From Acanthosepion esculentum (lineage: Eukaryota > Mollusca > Cephalopoda > Sepiida > Sepiidae): a stretch of 64,000 nucleotides of DNA. The position numbers were made by a program, and so were the translations under genes. The stretch spans positions 16,318,069-16,382,068 of the forward strand of contig OZ038482.1 of the NCBI GenBank assembly GCA_964036315.1, in the 5' to 3' direction. The notes under the pieces were generated by a model. The model had not been told where the DNA came from. It saw only the letters and a list, made by a program, of their open reading frames with translations, and made no database searches. Below, piece by piece: positions 22,897 through 34,862 of the stretch; position 1 is the stretch's first letter, and each line of letters starts with the position of its first letter.

Positions 22897-23205
22897 AGGG
22901 GTCGGCAACCTTTTGCTATGTGCCGATTTTAAAATCATTCAGTGTGCCAACATCATACGTATTTTTATACGAGTCAAGGTCAATATACCTGTTCTACAAT
23001 ATATTTTAAATAGTAATACACAGTGTAAAGTGATTTTCCAAGTTACGCTTACGAAAGTAAGGGGCACCCAGTGAGGATCGAACTCACTACTCAGACGTAA
23101 TTGTTCTAGTGAGACAAGCTTGCTAACCATTACATCACCTCGAGGTGCCCAAATACATAGTGTATATACTTTAGTATATAATAAAATTGAAACAGCTAAA
23201 TATCA
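22897..23205 (+). repeat. Dispersed repeat copy B, interrupted by a SINE
   Basis: Same family as 22340-22525 but split at 23028-23152 by a tRNA-SINE. Similarity resumes at catagtgtatatactttagtat. Confidence 0.88.
23028..23152 (-). mobile_element. tRNA-derived SINE, single monomer with TSD
   Basis: The 125-bp insert is flanked by 12-bp direct repeats (23016-23027 atacacagtgta and 23153-23164 atacatagtgta, 11 of 12). The minus strand starts gggcacctc and has an A box-like tgatgtaatggttagc, the B box gagttcgatcctcac, and ends the tRNA part with gggtgcccc, closing a 7-bp acceptor-like stem. The tail lacks the ggccttgtgccacatc module present in other copies and goes straight to ttcgtaagcgtaacttgg. 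Confidence 0.9.
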
Positions 23206-23597
23206 CTATTGCTCATCTGATTGATGCATGATTATCCGAAATGCAGTGAATATCTCATTCAACGCATCCCTATCTACATTTCATGCAATTAATATCGAAT
23301 TCACTTCATGATTGACAACATTATCTTGCACTTCTTTGATAGCAACATTGATGCACACCAAATGATGGCCTTGTGCTTTAGTAACCCTAAATAAATATTC
23401 TCGATGAGTGGTTGCAGCCGATTGTTAATGTAATTGGTGCGTATAATGAACTCTAATAATTAAGCCCTGTGTCAGACGAGGTACTAAATATCTCATTCAA
23501 AGCGTGATTAACAATCTCATTTCACAGCCCATTGCAATTACGTCATTTCATTTTCACGCATTCTTTTCTCTATTGTGTCATTAAACTAGACCATAAT
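23206..23597. other. Unique-looking spacer
   Basis: No gene or repeat recognised. Confidence 0.5.
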
Positions 23598-23757
23598 ATG
23601 TTTATTATATGTCTATTATATGTTATTTTATGTTATTATATGTCTGTTATATGTTATTTTATGTTATTATATGTCTATTATATGTTATTTTATGTTATTA
23701 TATGTCTGTTATATGTTATTTTATGTTATTATATGTCTGTTATATGTTATATATATA
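23598..23757 (+). repeat. 31-bp tandem array, five copies
   Basis: tgtct(a/g)ttatatgttatttt recurs at 23610, 23641, 23672, 23703 and 23734. Period 31; consecutive units alternate a/g at one site. Directly left of a Tc1 element. Confidence 0.95.
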
Positions 23758-23761
23758 TTAT

Positions 23762-24599
23762 ACAGTGCTGTTCGATAAAAGTAACTCACCTGATTTTTTT
23801 TACTAAATGTTCTCTTCTCCGATGAAACGAAAGTTGAGCTAAATTCAAAGGATAAGCGATATAAAATCCGAAGAAGAAGCTTTGAAAGCTCTTTGAATTT
23901 AGCAGTAAGTACTGTCAAGCATCCGTTCAATATAATGTTCTGGGAATACTTTTCTTTTCATGGAACTGGTTTCTTAAAACCTATTGAAAAGACCCTCAGG
24001 AGCGAGCAGTACATGAGAATTTTAGAGTCTTGTCTGCTCCCTTCTGCTGAAAGGGTGCAAATCGACCCCACCGAGCTCATTTTTATGCAGGATAATGCTC
24101 CCTGTCACAAATCAAAATTGATGAAGGAATACTTTGATGAGAAGCAGGTGAGTGTTATGACATGGACGCCCCAATCTCCTGACCTCAACCCCATAGAAAA
24201 CTTATGGAGCATTATAAAGTACAAGCTCTCGAGAAAGCAGTTGAGCAACAAAGAGTATTTGATTGTGAATTTCATATCCGCATGGAATTCAATGCTTGGA
24301 GATGAGATTTGCCAGAACCTAATCAAGTCAATGCCAAAAAGGTTTGAAAAGGTTATTCAAAATAAAGGAGGGCCCAGAGATTATTAAACATTTCGAACTA
24401 GATTACCTATTATAAATAAATTATACCTCTATTATTCTTTATTTAAAGCTGTTCGGTTATGTTTCTATTGATTACCAGTTGCAGGAAATAAGTGAGTCAC
24501 TTTTTTTTGCACATTTTTTCCCTAAATCTAATTTATATCCAAAATTATAATTATCAATAGAATACCTTAGGGTGAGTAAACTTTTTTACTAGGTGGTCG
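23762..24599 (+). mobile_element. Tc1-type DNA transposon, internally deleted at its 5' side
   Basis: The left end (cagtgctgttcgataaaagtaactcacc, from 23763) and the right end (inverted: gtaaaaaagtttactcaccctaa, 24571-24599) form imperfect terminal inverted repeats, with TA at the left boundary. A second inverted motif aaaaaagtgactcactta lies inside the right end near 24490-24507. The element is about 840 bp instead of the usual 1.3-1.7 kb because the N-terminal half of the transposase gene is missing. Confidence 0.88.
23800..24387 (+). pseudogene. Tc1 transposase, catalytic domain only
   Basis: Frame open from about 23800 to the TAA at 24385-24387. It begins NVLFSDETKVEL (first catalytic Asp), continues with MFWEYFSFHGTG, FMQDNAPCHKS (second Asp), then TPQSPDLNPIENLWS, the region of the third acidic residue. 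The paired HTH DNA-binding domain and the start codon are missing, removed by deletion between the left terminal repeat and the catalytic core. The catalytic triad looks complete, but with no DNA-binding domain it cannot act as a normal transposase. Confidence 0.92.
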
Positions 24600-25235
24600 G
24601 GAAGGGGTTTTTATATTAGGACGCCTACCATAGAACAAGGTTTGGCGATAGCATCTTTATTTTCTACAATTTTTCATAAACGTTTCTGCTGTATACTTAT
24701 ATATACAATAGAAAAGCGTTTCTGCGAGCCTTCAAATTTGTTTATCATACTTATATGAAGTCATGGAAACGTCTTAACATGAGTAAATCTTTACTCCTCG
24801 TGGGAAACAAAGTTTGTAAAAGTTCGGTATTTTCATTTTAATATTAAAATTCGCACAGTACAATGCTCGAGAACCAATCAAACTAGAGGATTGCACTCAA
24901 CAAAATGCTAAGGTTAAATGATGTGTGTGATATGCGTGGAAGAGAAGGTAGTAAGAAAAGAAGAGTATTAAGATGAAGGTAACAATTGACCCTCGACTTG
25001 AAGATGTCAAGATTGAAGTGTCCAGGAAAGCATCCACGTAGGAGTGCGTTTCATAAAGTAGCGGTTCTTGGTTAAAAACTGAGTGCGACTTTTTTCTTGC
25101 ATTTGGAATAAGGGCGTAATGAAGATGATTCGACTACTTGGAAGTGGCGTGGCGTGTTCTCGCTGTGAAGATGTCAAATGGTGAAACTAAAGAATGAAGT
25201 TCAGAATATTTGGTATGGACAACGTATAAAAACAT
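24600..25235. other. Unique-looking spacer
   Basis: No feature recognised. Confidence 0.5.
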
Positions 25236-25252
25236 TTCTTTATTATTATTAT

Positions 25253-25317
<65 letters not shown>

Positions 25318-25318
25318 T
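25236..25318. repeat. (ATT)n(AGT)n trinucleotide microsatellite
   Basis: Short ATT run, then about 23 AGT units; the reverse strand translates as poly-Thr. Confidence 0.97.
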
Positions 25319-26160
25319 CCACACAATAAAAATATTTGTGAGCATTGAAAAAGCAATTTCACAGAATAATATTCTCCAAAAATATATTTCCTATTTTACA
25401 TAGAATTCCTATTGGAAACTTCCGCAAAACATTCAGAAGTTCCCATGGCATTTATGCTGTTTTTCGTTTCTGGCTTTAATTGCTATGTGTCTCTTTACGC
25501 TGTTAATTCCAAGTGAATCACTCTCTGTCTTAATAACAGGTATCGCTTTAAGTGAACTTGGACGCACGTGAATTGTGATAATAACAATTTTTTTTAATAA
25601 CAGTAATAATTTCAAAATGGCCATTTCTTTTTTAAAGATTTCATTTGTATCATTGGCATGATTAATTATATACTGCGACGGCATAATTAAAATTCTAAAG
25701 ATTAATACAAACTATAAAAGATCTAACATAACATCCAGAAAATCTACCTGTTTAACATTAGTAGCGAAATATATTGTAAAAATATATGTTACAATTAACT
25801 ATGTTTCATTGTCTTTATACCCTCCCCTTAGCTTCTTATAAAACTGAACAAGTTACATTTGTTTACATAATTATGATACATAGTTGCCACACACTTATTG
25901 TTTGTATTAATTTCTTGTCTGCCACTCATGACCTTATCTAAGATTATATTTCAGACAACATTTTACCATGATCAAAAATGCCCATTTTTTAGCTTAGGTC
26001 TGACACATAACTGATTAATCAGGTAAAACCCACAAACCTTATTTTAATTCTCTTTTGTTGTTAACCCCGTTTGAAATTTAAAAATAATTTTTTACTCACC
26101 AGTTAGAAATCTATTCTGTAGCGAATTTTAACGTTTTTGTTTTAATCTCATATAATAAAT
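25319..26160. other. AT-rich intergenic DNA
   Basis: No gene recognised. Confidence 0.5.

Positions 26161-26198
<38 letters not shown>
26161..26198. repeat. (GATA)n microsatellite
   Basis: About nine tetranucleotide units. Confidence 0.95.
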
Positions 26199-26214
26199 TC
26201 TCCGCAAAATCGCT

Positions 26215-26635
26215 GAAAAGGGAGCAAAGTATGATGAAAACATGCCCCAAAATTTTATGTTTTTATAAGAGGAAAGACTAAAACATTTTTTTTAATTAAT
26301 TTTTTAATCCTTTTTAGCAAATTCGAAATTTTAGTTATAAATTAGCATTGCAAATTTTCGCTTCTTTTTTTCGTGAAAGACACATTGATTTGGAAATTCT
26401 TGCAAAAATAAAATAATTGTTGGATCTTAATGAAACTTTCAGAACTTATTCACAAAATAATTAAATTATTTTAGAAATGTGTTTTTTTAGAAAATCTTGG
26501 TAAAAATATTTTTAATTTCATGAAAACTCGAGAAATTCAACGAAATAATTTCTAGTGAGTATATTAGTTAAAAGCAGTTTTACAAAAACCCGTCTCACAG
26601 AAAATCTGTTCTGAATCGTAAAATAAAAAATGCAA
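26215..26635 (+). repeat. AT-rich dispersed repeat, plus copy
   Basis: Inverted partner of 28935-29450. Shared strings in order: aagaggaaag, gaaattt-gtta, attcttgcaaaaat, ttagaaaatcttggtaaaaat, cgagaaatt, agttaaaagcag, gaaaatctg-tctgaat. Confidence 0.82.
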
Positions 26636-26965
26636 TAGAAACTAAGACATTAGGCGGCTGTATGTAAAAATCATATCTGCCTACTCATGATATTAAATAT
26701 CCTGCTATTGTTAAATGGAACACTTCTCAATTAACTCACGACTACACACGTTAAACGTTGAGGACAGACGAACTTTAAATGTACACGAATGATAAATGTA
26801 ACCTAGTCTTCATGTCAACACAGCGGCAACTACCACAGGCTTTCTTTAAACTTAACTAAAAACAAAGGATTTGCGGACATATGTTTATATAGACTTTTGT
26901 CCTTGTTTTGGTGCGAGGAACCCGCACACAGAGTTTGTAAAATTATTTTGATACGCTCTATACAT

Positions 26966-27008
26966 ATATATATACACACACACAAACATATATATATATA
27001 TATGTATG

Positions 27009-27083
<75 letters not shown>
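26966..27083. repeat. (TA)n/(CA)n microsatellite
   Basis: TA runs interrupted by cacacacaca and tatgtatgtatgtg; mostly pure TA from 27015. Confidence 0.95.
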
Positions 27084-27087
<4 letters not shown>

Positions 27088-27128
27088 AATAGGCATAACT
27101 TGTCTATATTATTTAATGAAACATGCAT

Positions 27129-27172
<44 letters not shown>

Positions 27173-27217
27173 ATGCATGTTTCATTAAATAATATAGACA
27201 AGTTATGCCTATTTATT
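27084..27217. repeat. 134-bp palindrome: ~48-bp identical arms around a (TA)n centre
   Basis: 27084-27131 is the exact reverse complement of 27170-27217 (aataaataggcataacttgt at the outer end, atgaaacatgcatcaat at the inner end). The centre is about 38 bp of TA. Confidence 0.95.
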
Positions 27218-27520
27218 TTAAGTTCCTTTCATATTGTCTGATAAGGTTAATAACATTATCATTGAAAGACGAGACATGCAACAAAAACAGACTATCATTA
27301 TTGTTTCGTCCGTGTATTGTTTGATATATTGAAATGTAATTTTCATCTTTGATAATGGCTTATGTAAGCCGAAAGCTTAGATAGGATTAAAACATGTATC
27401 AATATGGTGATTTTCTTTCGTCTTTCAATGATAATGTTATTAAGCTTATCAGACAATATGAAAGGAACTTACTTAAAATAAATAGACACAACTTGTCTAT
27501 ATTATTTAAACATGCATCAA
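27172..27520. repeat. Foldback: third inverted copy of the 27.1-kb arm
   Basis: 27172-27272 (catgtttcattaaataatat ... cattatcattgaaagacga) recurs inverted at 27419-27520 with small differences. The spacer 27273-27418 contains ggcttatgtaagccgaaagc. With 27084-27131 this makes three alternating copies of one arm. Confidence 0.9.
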
Positions 27521-27544
27521 TGAAAAATTGCTCCCTAAATATAC

Positions 27545-27548
<4 letters not shown>

Positions 27549-27599
<51 letters not shown>
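27549..27599. repeat. (TA)n microsatellite
   Basis: Pure TA run. Confidence 0.97.
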
Positions 27600-27602
<3 letters not shown>

Positions 27603-28934
27603 TGAGGGAAAATATTATTATTAATACATAAAAACAATATATATCGTTATCTCATGTATATAGGGATCTTCATTGAATTTTCGATACGTAAAGTTTAAAA
27701 TTAATTTTTAAAAATTAAAAAGCATTCTTGAAGATTTCATTTTAGCTCTAATTGAAAGCTTGACGATAAATCATTAAATTTACTATATCCAGTAAGTAAA
27801 ATATTCTGGTGTATTTTAAATAAATTTTATATAGATTGGAATCTCAACTTTTCTGCCGATTTAAGAAAATTTTCTTAAAAGTGATCATTTTCTTAATTTT
27901 AAGAAATTTGTAAACAAACAAAATTATCCATTTTGAAAAACTTCCTGTCATAAAAATATGTATTTGTGACACGTTATTGGAGTAAAATTAGCAAATTTTA
28001 AGTTAAATTAATCTGATTTGAAACAAATATTACTTACTTATAGAATAAAAAATATAGTATACAATCATTTCTTAACAACAGGTCCTCTTTATCTCATGTA
28101 TCATCGACGTCACCGATAAGTTACGAGGCGATGACGGCTAGTATGGATGACCAGAACTGACAAATTTACGAAATCTAAGTGAACGCATTTTTTTAATTTT
28201 AACTACCTAGTAATTTTTACAAATTAACATAAGATTTTCAGCAATTATCTAATATTTTATTGACTTTTAGTCACGTTTGATGATGATTTACGAAAACCAT
28301 AATAAAATTTAAAACAATATAAAATTTTCTTAGATTAATTTTTAAATTTAATAACCGACATAAAATGCCGATAGAAGTAAAAATCAATAATTTATGAAAT
28401 GTGACGGTATGTTATTTATTGGTAATTGTTACCATGATGGTTATTTTATCATTAAATTTTTATACTTTAAATTTAAAACTTACTTTTGAAATTCTCAAGA
28501 GATGATTTGTAAAGACGTTAGTGATGAAACAGAACTAGAGGACACTTAAATCACGTGACCTTTTTAAGGATTATGTCGTGTATAGTTTCCCATACGTAAA
28601 AATTGGGAATGCTCTACACTAAAGATTATATTTTTATTTCTTTTTAAAACATATTGGCTCAAACGTTTGTTATGAACTTTTTAATTTTTGATTGGTAAAA
28701 TTACTTTTCACTTAGCAATATCACCAAACCGCCGCCTTGAAACCAATGAAGAATTTTAAACGATTTTTAATATTATTAATTGTTTAATTAAAATTTTTTA
28801 AAAATAAAACCAATTCTTGTAAAAATTAATTATTCATCGAAAAAACTTTTCTTAAGACAATAGTGTCCTTAATAAATCTTATTTATCAAAGCAATTAAAA
28901 GGTATTCTAATTAAATAACGTCATAGTTTATTGC
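27600..28934. other. Very AT-rich intergenic DNA
   Basis: No gene, RNA or mobile element recognised. Confidence 0.55.
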
Positions 28935-29450
28935 ATTTTCTTTTACAATTCAGAGCAGATTTTCGGTTAAAGAGCCAACTGTTTTACAAAAATATTGATT
29001 TACTTTCTTCTAGGAGTCCTGCTTTTAACTAAAAAAATCTCCACCCTAAAAATTTAATTTCTCGAAATTTAATGAAATTAAATAAGTGGGTGGTAAAATA
29101 TTTTTACCAAGATTTTCTAAAAAATTTCAAATCTAATTTAAATCATTTCTGAATATGTCCTGAAAATTTCATTCAAATCTGACAAGAACTTGATTTTTGC
29201 AAGAATTTTCAAATTAATGTGAGTTTCACCGGAAAAAGCGCAAAAACTAACCTTTATTTTTGGTTCGGCCGCTGACGCTAAACAAAACAAGATTTTTAAC
29301 CAAAATTTCCAACGTGCTAGAAAGGAAAAAATAAATTTCAAAAAATAATGAAAAAGATATTTGTTCTTTCCTCTTAACAATAACATAAACATTTTAATGA
29401 CAAAACTTTGTTTTTATTGAGTTTGGGGCCTTTTTGCATCATGCTATGCT
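28935..29450 (-). repeat. AT-rich dispersed repeat, minus copy
   Basis: Reverse-complement relative of 26215-26635, diverged with indels. The 84-codon minus frame inside it (29138-29392) is not conserved in the other copy. Confidence 0.82.
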
Positions 29451-29476
29451 GTTTTTTACGCGACCAACTGGACTTA

Positions 29477-29480
<4 letters not shown>

Positions 29481-29531
<51 letters not shown>
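29481..29531. repeat. (TA)n microsatellite
   Basis: Pure TA run. Confidence 0.97.
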
Positions 29532-29535
<4 letters not shown>

Positions 29536-30850
29536 TACGTTTTACATAGACTAATGGCTGTAGAAATATTCTACGTTCTTCTATTATACTCTTTAATTAA
29601 GCGTATAACTTACTTTCGTCATTTTTAAGCGTATAACCTTTGTCTTTTTTATCTTTTATCGATAAAACTTCTCTGCAAACAACTTCATAGCTTTCCTTAT
29701 TGGCTGCCAGTATAAAATAACTGTTTGTAGATCCAAGTATAGCACGATAAACAGAGATGGCCATTGGGAAAAGCAGGAAAGATTATCCTTTTGTCTGGTT
29801 GACAGGTGATGCTCAAATTGAGCCTCACTGAAGCTGAAGTCGCATAAATTCAATGGAAATAATGAGGCTACTAGAAACTAACACATTCCTTTGATGACAT
29901 GCAGGAGAACATTTTTTTAGAGGTAGGCAACTTTCGCCGCACAATTTTGGATGGTTAACGTAGACATCCCAACGTTTTTAGCTGAAACCTGCGAAGAGTA
30001 ACACAAAACAGCTCAACAAAGTTGAGAAACTCATTTGGTTCAGAAATGCGTCAATTAGTTTTTACATCTGCAGATCTCCAGGAATCTGTAGAAAGAATTT
30101 CTTGTTTAGTTCTTGGAGAACATTATTCTTTAGAATAACAATTATTCGCTGGGAGAGTTTCTGTAACCTTTGATAATTTTTCCCTATTTATCGAACTACT
30201 AGAAAAATCGAGTTTACTCTTAAGAATTTTTTAACTTTTGTTTGAAAACTTGTTTATCAACAAAATATAAAAAATATATTTTTCTCTATCTTTTCTATTA
30301 TTTGGCTAAAAAAAAATACCAAAATGACCTCTAATGACTTTGGAAACTAATACTAACTCTATGATTTTTTTCTATTCAAGCTATGTACCAGTTTATCTCC
30401 AACAAAATAATATTTGTGGTACTATACAGATCTTAACTGCCATGAACTAATTCTATATTCAGTGACCTTAATTTGGCGAGACATGGCATACTGTACTCTT
30501 TCATGATCTCAAATGTCCACGAGCGACCAGTGCATTTAACCTCACTGTTATTATTGCAAATTTTTCGGTTATCCATGCCAAACTTGGTCTTCGTGAGTTT
30601 CTATTTGGCCGTGATATTCAAAGACAATCTCGGACACACGCACACACACACGCACTCACACATACACGCACTTCATTGTCATAGCAGAAATGTAATAAGT
30701 AATTGTGTCAAGATCTGTGAAGTACCAAGTTAATTTTTTTTTAAATTGAATATTCTTTCAAACAACGTTATGTGGGTTGCGTAGGAAGAAGACAATCAAT
30801 AAAAGCTGACATTCATACGAATGTGTTTAGATCATAGGAAATTATAATTT
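29532..30850. other. AT-rich intergenic DNA
   Basis: Contains a short (CA)n at 30633-30668 and a direct repeat taagcgtataac (29596 and 29627). No gene recognised. Confidence 0.55.
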
Positions 30851-30853
30851 TAA

Positions 30854-33800
30854 GTGTTCAATGCTTTTTCGTTCACAAGAAAATATGAATGTCGAAGTGT
30901 TCAAGGTTTTTACAATACGCTAGGAAACATCAAGGCTCAATACAAATCGAAAGAAATTGCATTCGTCATGGGGGAGGTGAATGTCAACGTAGGCAAGGAG
31001 TGGGATGGTTGGCACATTCAGACAAGGAACTCGTATTGAACTCGGAGTAAAAATGGGTCTAATGGTGGACGATAACTAATCAGGTAGTAGCCAACACCCA
31101 AGAACACCCAAGACGTAAATTGACATGCAAAATCCCGGGAGGAGAAACGAAAAAAAATAATATAACTATATAACTATGAATAAGAGATTATGGAATGCAT
31201 TTTTACACTGAAAAAAAAACATACGCAGATATCGAATGTGGGTTGACCATATTTTAGTGATATGTAAATTTAAATTCAAGTGAAAGATTTAACTATAGAA
31301 ATTGAAGAGGGACAAGGCAGCACCCAAATTGCAATAAAACAGTCGCCTGAATGACCTGAATGTGAAGGAAAATTATACGGTCTGTTTTAAAAGCAGATAC
31401 AACGAACATAATGAGAATGGAAACTCGAAGTGGGACTCATTAAGAGAAACTTTAGTAACATCAGCAATCGAGATCATCCCAAAGAAAACTAGACAAAGAA
31501 AAAAGGAATGGGTGACAGGTGACATTCTTGATATGACGAAAGGGAGATTTAAAAAAATTATACGGTCTGTTTTAAAAGCAGATACAACGAACACAATGAG
31601 AATGGAAACTCGAAGTGGGACTCATTAAGAGAAACTTTAGTAACATCAGCAATCGAGATCATCCCAAAGAAAACTAGACAAAGCAAAAAGGAATGGGTGA
31701 CAGGTGACATTCTTGATATGACGAAAGGGAGATTTAAAAAAATTATACGGTCTGTTTTAAAAGCAGATACAACGAACACAATGAGAATGGAAACTCGAAG
31801 TGGGACTCATTAAGAGAAACTTTAGTAACATCAGCAATCGAGATCATCCCAAAGAAAACTAGACAAAGAAAAAAGGAATGGGTGACAGGTGACATTCTTG
31901 ATATGACGAAAGGGAGATTTAAAAAAATTATACGGTCTGTTTTAAAAGCAGATACAACGAACACAATGAGAATGGAAACTCGAAGTGGGACTCATTAAGA
32001 GAAACTTTAGTAACATCAGCAATCGAGATCATCCCAAAGAAAACTAGACAAAGAAAAAAGGAATGGGTGACAGGTGACATTCTTGATATGACGAAAGGGA
32101 GATTTAAAAAAATTATACGGTCTGTTTTAAAAGCAGATACAACGAACACAATGAGAATGGAAACTCGAAGTGGGACACATTAAGAGAAACTTTAGTAACA
32201 TCAGCAATCGAGATCATCCCAAAGAAAACTAGACAAAGAAAAAAGGAATGGGTGACAGGTGACATTCTTGATATGACGAAAGGGAGATTTAAAAAAATTA
32301 TACGGTCTGTTTTAAAAGCAGATACAACGAACACAATGAGAATGGAAACTCGAAGTGGGACTCATTAAGAGAAACTTTAGTAACATCAGCAATCGAGATC
32401 ATCCCAAAGAAAACTAGACAAAGAAAAAAGGAATGGGTGACAGGTGACATTCTTGATATGACGAAAGGGAGATTTAAAAAAATTATACGGTCTGTTTTAA
32501 AAGCAGATACAACGAACACAATGAGAATGGAAACTCGAAGTGGGACACATTAAGAGAAACTTTAGTAACATCAGCAATCGAGATCATCCCAAAGAAAACT
32601 AGACAAAGAAAAAAGGAATGGGTGACAGGTGACATTCTTGATATGACGAAAGGGAGATTTAAAAAAATTATACGGTCTGTTTTAAAAGCAGATACAACGA
32701 ACACAATGAGAATGGAAACTCGAAGTGGGACTCATTAAGAGAAACTTTAGTAACATCAGCAATCGAGATCATCCCAAAGAAAACTAGACAAAGAAAAAAG
32801 GAATGGGTGACAGGTGACATTCTTGATATGACGAAAGGGAGATTAAAAAAACAATGCAAAGGTAGAGAACAGAATATAAGACACTGTACAAAGAAATTAG
32901 GAACACTTGCAGGCTGGCTAAAGGGATATGGCTCTACAAAAAATGTGAAGTAACAAAAATAATGAGTATCACGGTTAAAGCAAATGTGCATAAAAGATAA
33001 GTGGACAAAGACATGCTCATCAACAGGATGCATACAATCCAAGGATGGGACACTGATATTAGAGATGAGAAATACTTCAGAGATGGAACGAATACATCGG
33101 AGAACACTTCCACCACGAATGAAGACAACCGGCAATACACAGAAATATTGAAGAACCAGAAATATTAAAAGTCTGAAATGAAATCAGCTAAAGGGCCAAA
33201 CTGAACAGGAAAAAAAGCGGCAGGGCCAGACGGAATTGTAATAAAGATACTGGCAGCCTTACATGATTTCAGCACTTATAAAATTACAAAGATAATAAAT
33301 GAAATATACAACAGTGGGGATATACCGGAAGACCTAAGTAGATTCATTTTCAAAGCACTTCCTAAGAATCCAGGTGAAAACGAATGTGAACTTCATCGGA
33401 CAATCTACCTAATGAGCCATATAGAAGAAAACTAAGCATCTGAATTCTAATGAATATAGCGCGCAGCAGTATTAGAACGGAAATAGAACAAGAAAGCTGC
33501 GGGTTCACTGGAACAAGTAATGCAATATTTATACTCAGAATGATATCAGAAACAGTGTTGTGGAGTTATTTCCACGATAGAACTTGTAGTCGGACTAAAT
33601 GCGTCGTAAATGGGGTAAAAGTACAGAAACGTTAGGAACTTGTAATAAAGTGTTACGCAGAGTACTCGAGTTGTGGTCGCTAATCACTTCTTCTCTCGAC
33701 TACCTACTGATTCCTACTTATAATAGGTTAGAGAGTCTATTACCTATAGACTATGTGTCTTCCACTATAACAAACAGCAATACAAATTCAAAAGGCGGTA

Positions 33801-34862
33801 TAACTATGTTTTATAGATTATGCAAAAGCGTTTGATAAAGTACATCATAAAGAAATGTTGGAACGGCTAGGTAACCTTGATATGGAAAGGATCTTAGAAT
33901 AATCCAGGACTTATAATGGCAGCAAATAGCCTGCATACGGCTAAAATGAATTCAGTAAATATACAAAAACAGAAATAGGTATAAGACAAAAATGTTCATT
34001 CTCAACCAATACAGTATATAACGATTATGAGTGGGTCAGAAGACCAACCAGGATTCATTATTAGCGGCCACAATCTTAACATAAAATAGGCCGATGACAA
34101 AATATTGATAGCAGACGCAGAAAGAAACTACACAAACTCCTACAGAATGTAATGAAGGCAAGCAAGAAGACTGGACTAATCATCAATTGCAAGTAGGCAA
34201 AATAGATGGCTGCTAACAAAAGGAGAAGTCCAACATGCAAATTACGAATTGAAGATACCAGAATCAAGCGAAAACAAAAATAAAAAAATATTTAGGAAAT
34301 GTTTTAACAGAGGACGGAAAGTATGACACTGAAATCTGAATGTGCATTGGGATAACAAAAGGTGCCTTCCAAACGCTAAGCAAAGTATTTGAGAAACAAG
34401 AAGAATATTGAACTGTTACGTCATATCAGTCCTTCTATATAGCAGTGAATACTGGACAATATCCTTACAGATGAAGAAGAAACTTGAAGCAACAGAAATG
34501 TGGTTCTACAGAAGGATACTGAGAACACAATGAGCAGAACATGTTAGCAACGACAAAGTTTTTGAAAAAATGAAAACTAAAAGGACACTTGTACTCAATA
34601 TCGGAAAAAGACAGTTGAAATTTCTAGGGCGCATAATGAGGAAAGAGGGCTTGGAAAATTTGACACTTACAAAACATATTGAAGGCAAGACGGACAAAGG
34701 AAAACAGCGCATAGCCGACCTAATGAACTTTTTGTAAATGGATGACAGAACAGGATTTTGGAGAGATAACAAAAAAAAAATTTATTAGGCTATAAAAAAA
34801 GGAAATTGTGGAGAGCCATGATCGCCAAAGTCCCAGCATATAGAAGAAGAAGAAGAAGAATT
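30854..34862 (+). mobile_element. LINE (APE-type, RTE-like 3' end), decayed, with internal tandem expansion
   Basis: Pieces in order: endonuclease (FYNTLGNIKAQYKSKE, then VMGEVNVNVGKE, about 30915-31000); a linker expanded into eight tandem copies (31371-32850); EYKTLYKEIRNTCRLAKG (32872-32925); RT start GPDGIVIKILAAL (33218-33256); RT core IDYAKAFDKVHHKEMLERL (33815-33870); YLGNVLTEDGKYDTE (34290-34335); C-terminus RRIL, RKEGLENL and LWRAMIAKVPAY (to about 34840). The (GAA)n tail at 34843-34860 is typical of RTE-like 3' ends. Many stops; the YADD catalytic motif was not found. Other fragments of the same family: 41040-41345, 41690-42165, 42515-42870, 56955-57260. Confidence 0.87.
31371..32850 (+). 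repeat. 185-bp tandem array, eight copies, derived from LINE coding sequence
   Basis: Units start at 31371, 31556, 31741, 31926, 32111, 32296, 32481 and 32666, spaced exactly 185. Each encodes a part of the LINE linker (KWDSLRETLVTSAIEIIPKK, then KKEWVTGDILDM). 185 is not a multiple of three, so each unit shifts frame and no long protein results. Identity is near complete. Copies 5 and 7 share gggacacat where the others have gggactcat, implying a two-unit duplication. Copy 2 alone has aagcaaaaagg. Confidence 0.97.

Noticed and set aside
23532..23825. Tyr/Leu/Cys-rich 97-codon plus frame (apparent membrane protein)
   Set aside because: It is the translation of the 31-bp tandem array; the hydrophobic periodicity comes from the repeat.
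31373..33135. Series of identical 73-codon minus-strand frames
   Set aside because: They are antisense translations of the 185-bp tandem array inside a LINE; their spacing is exactly 185 and they have no independent start or domain.
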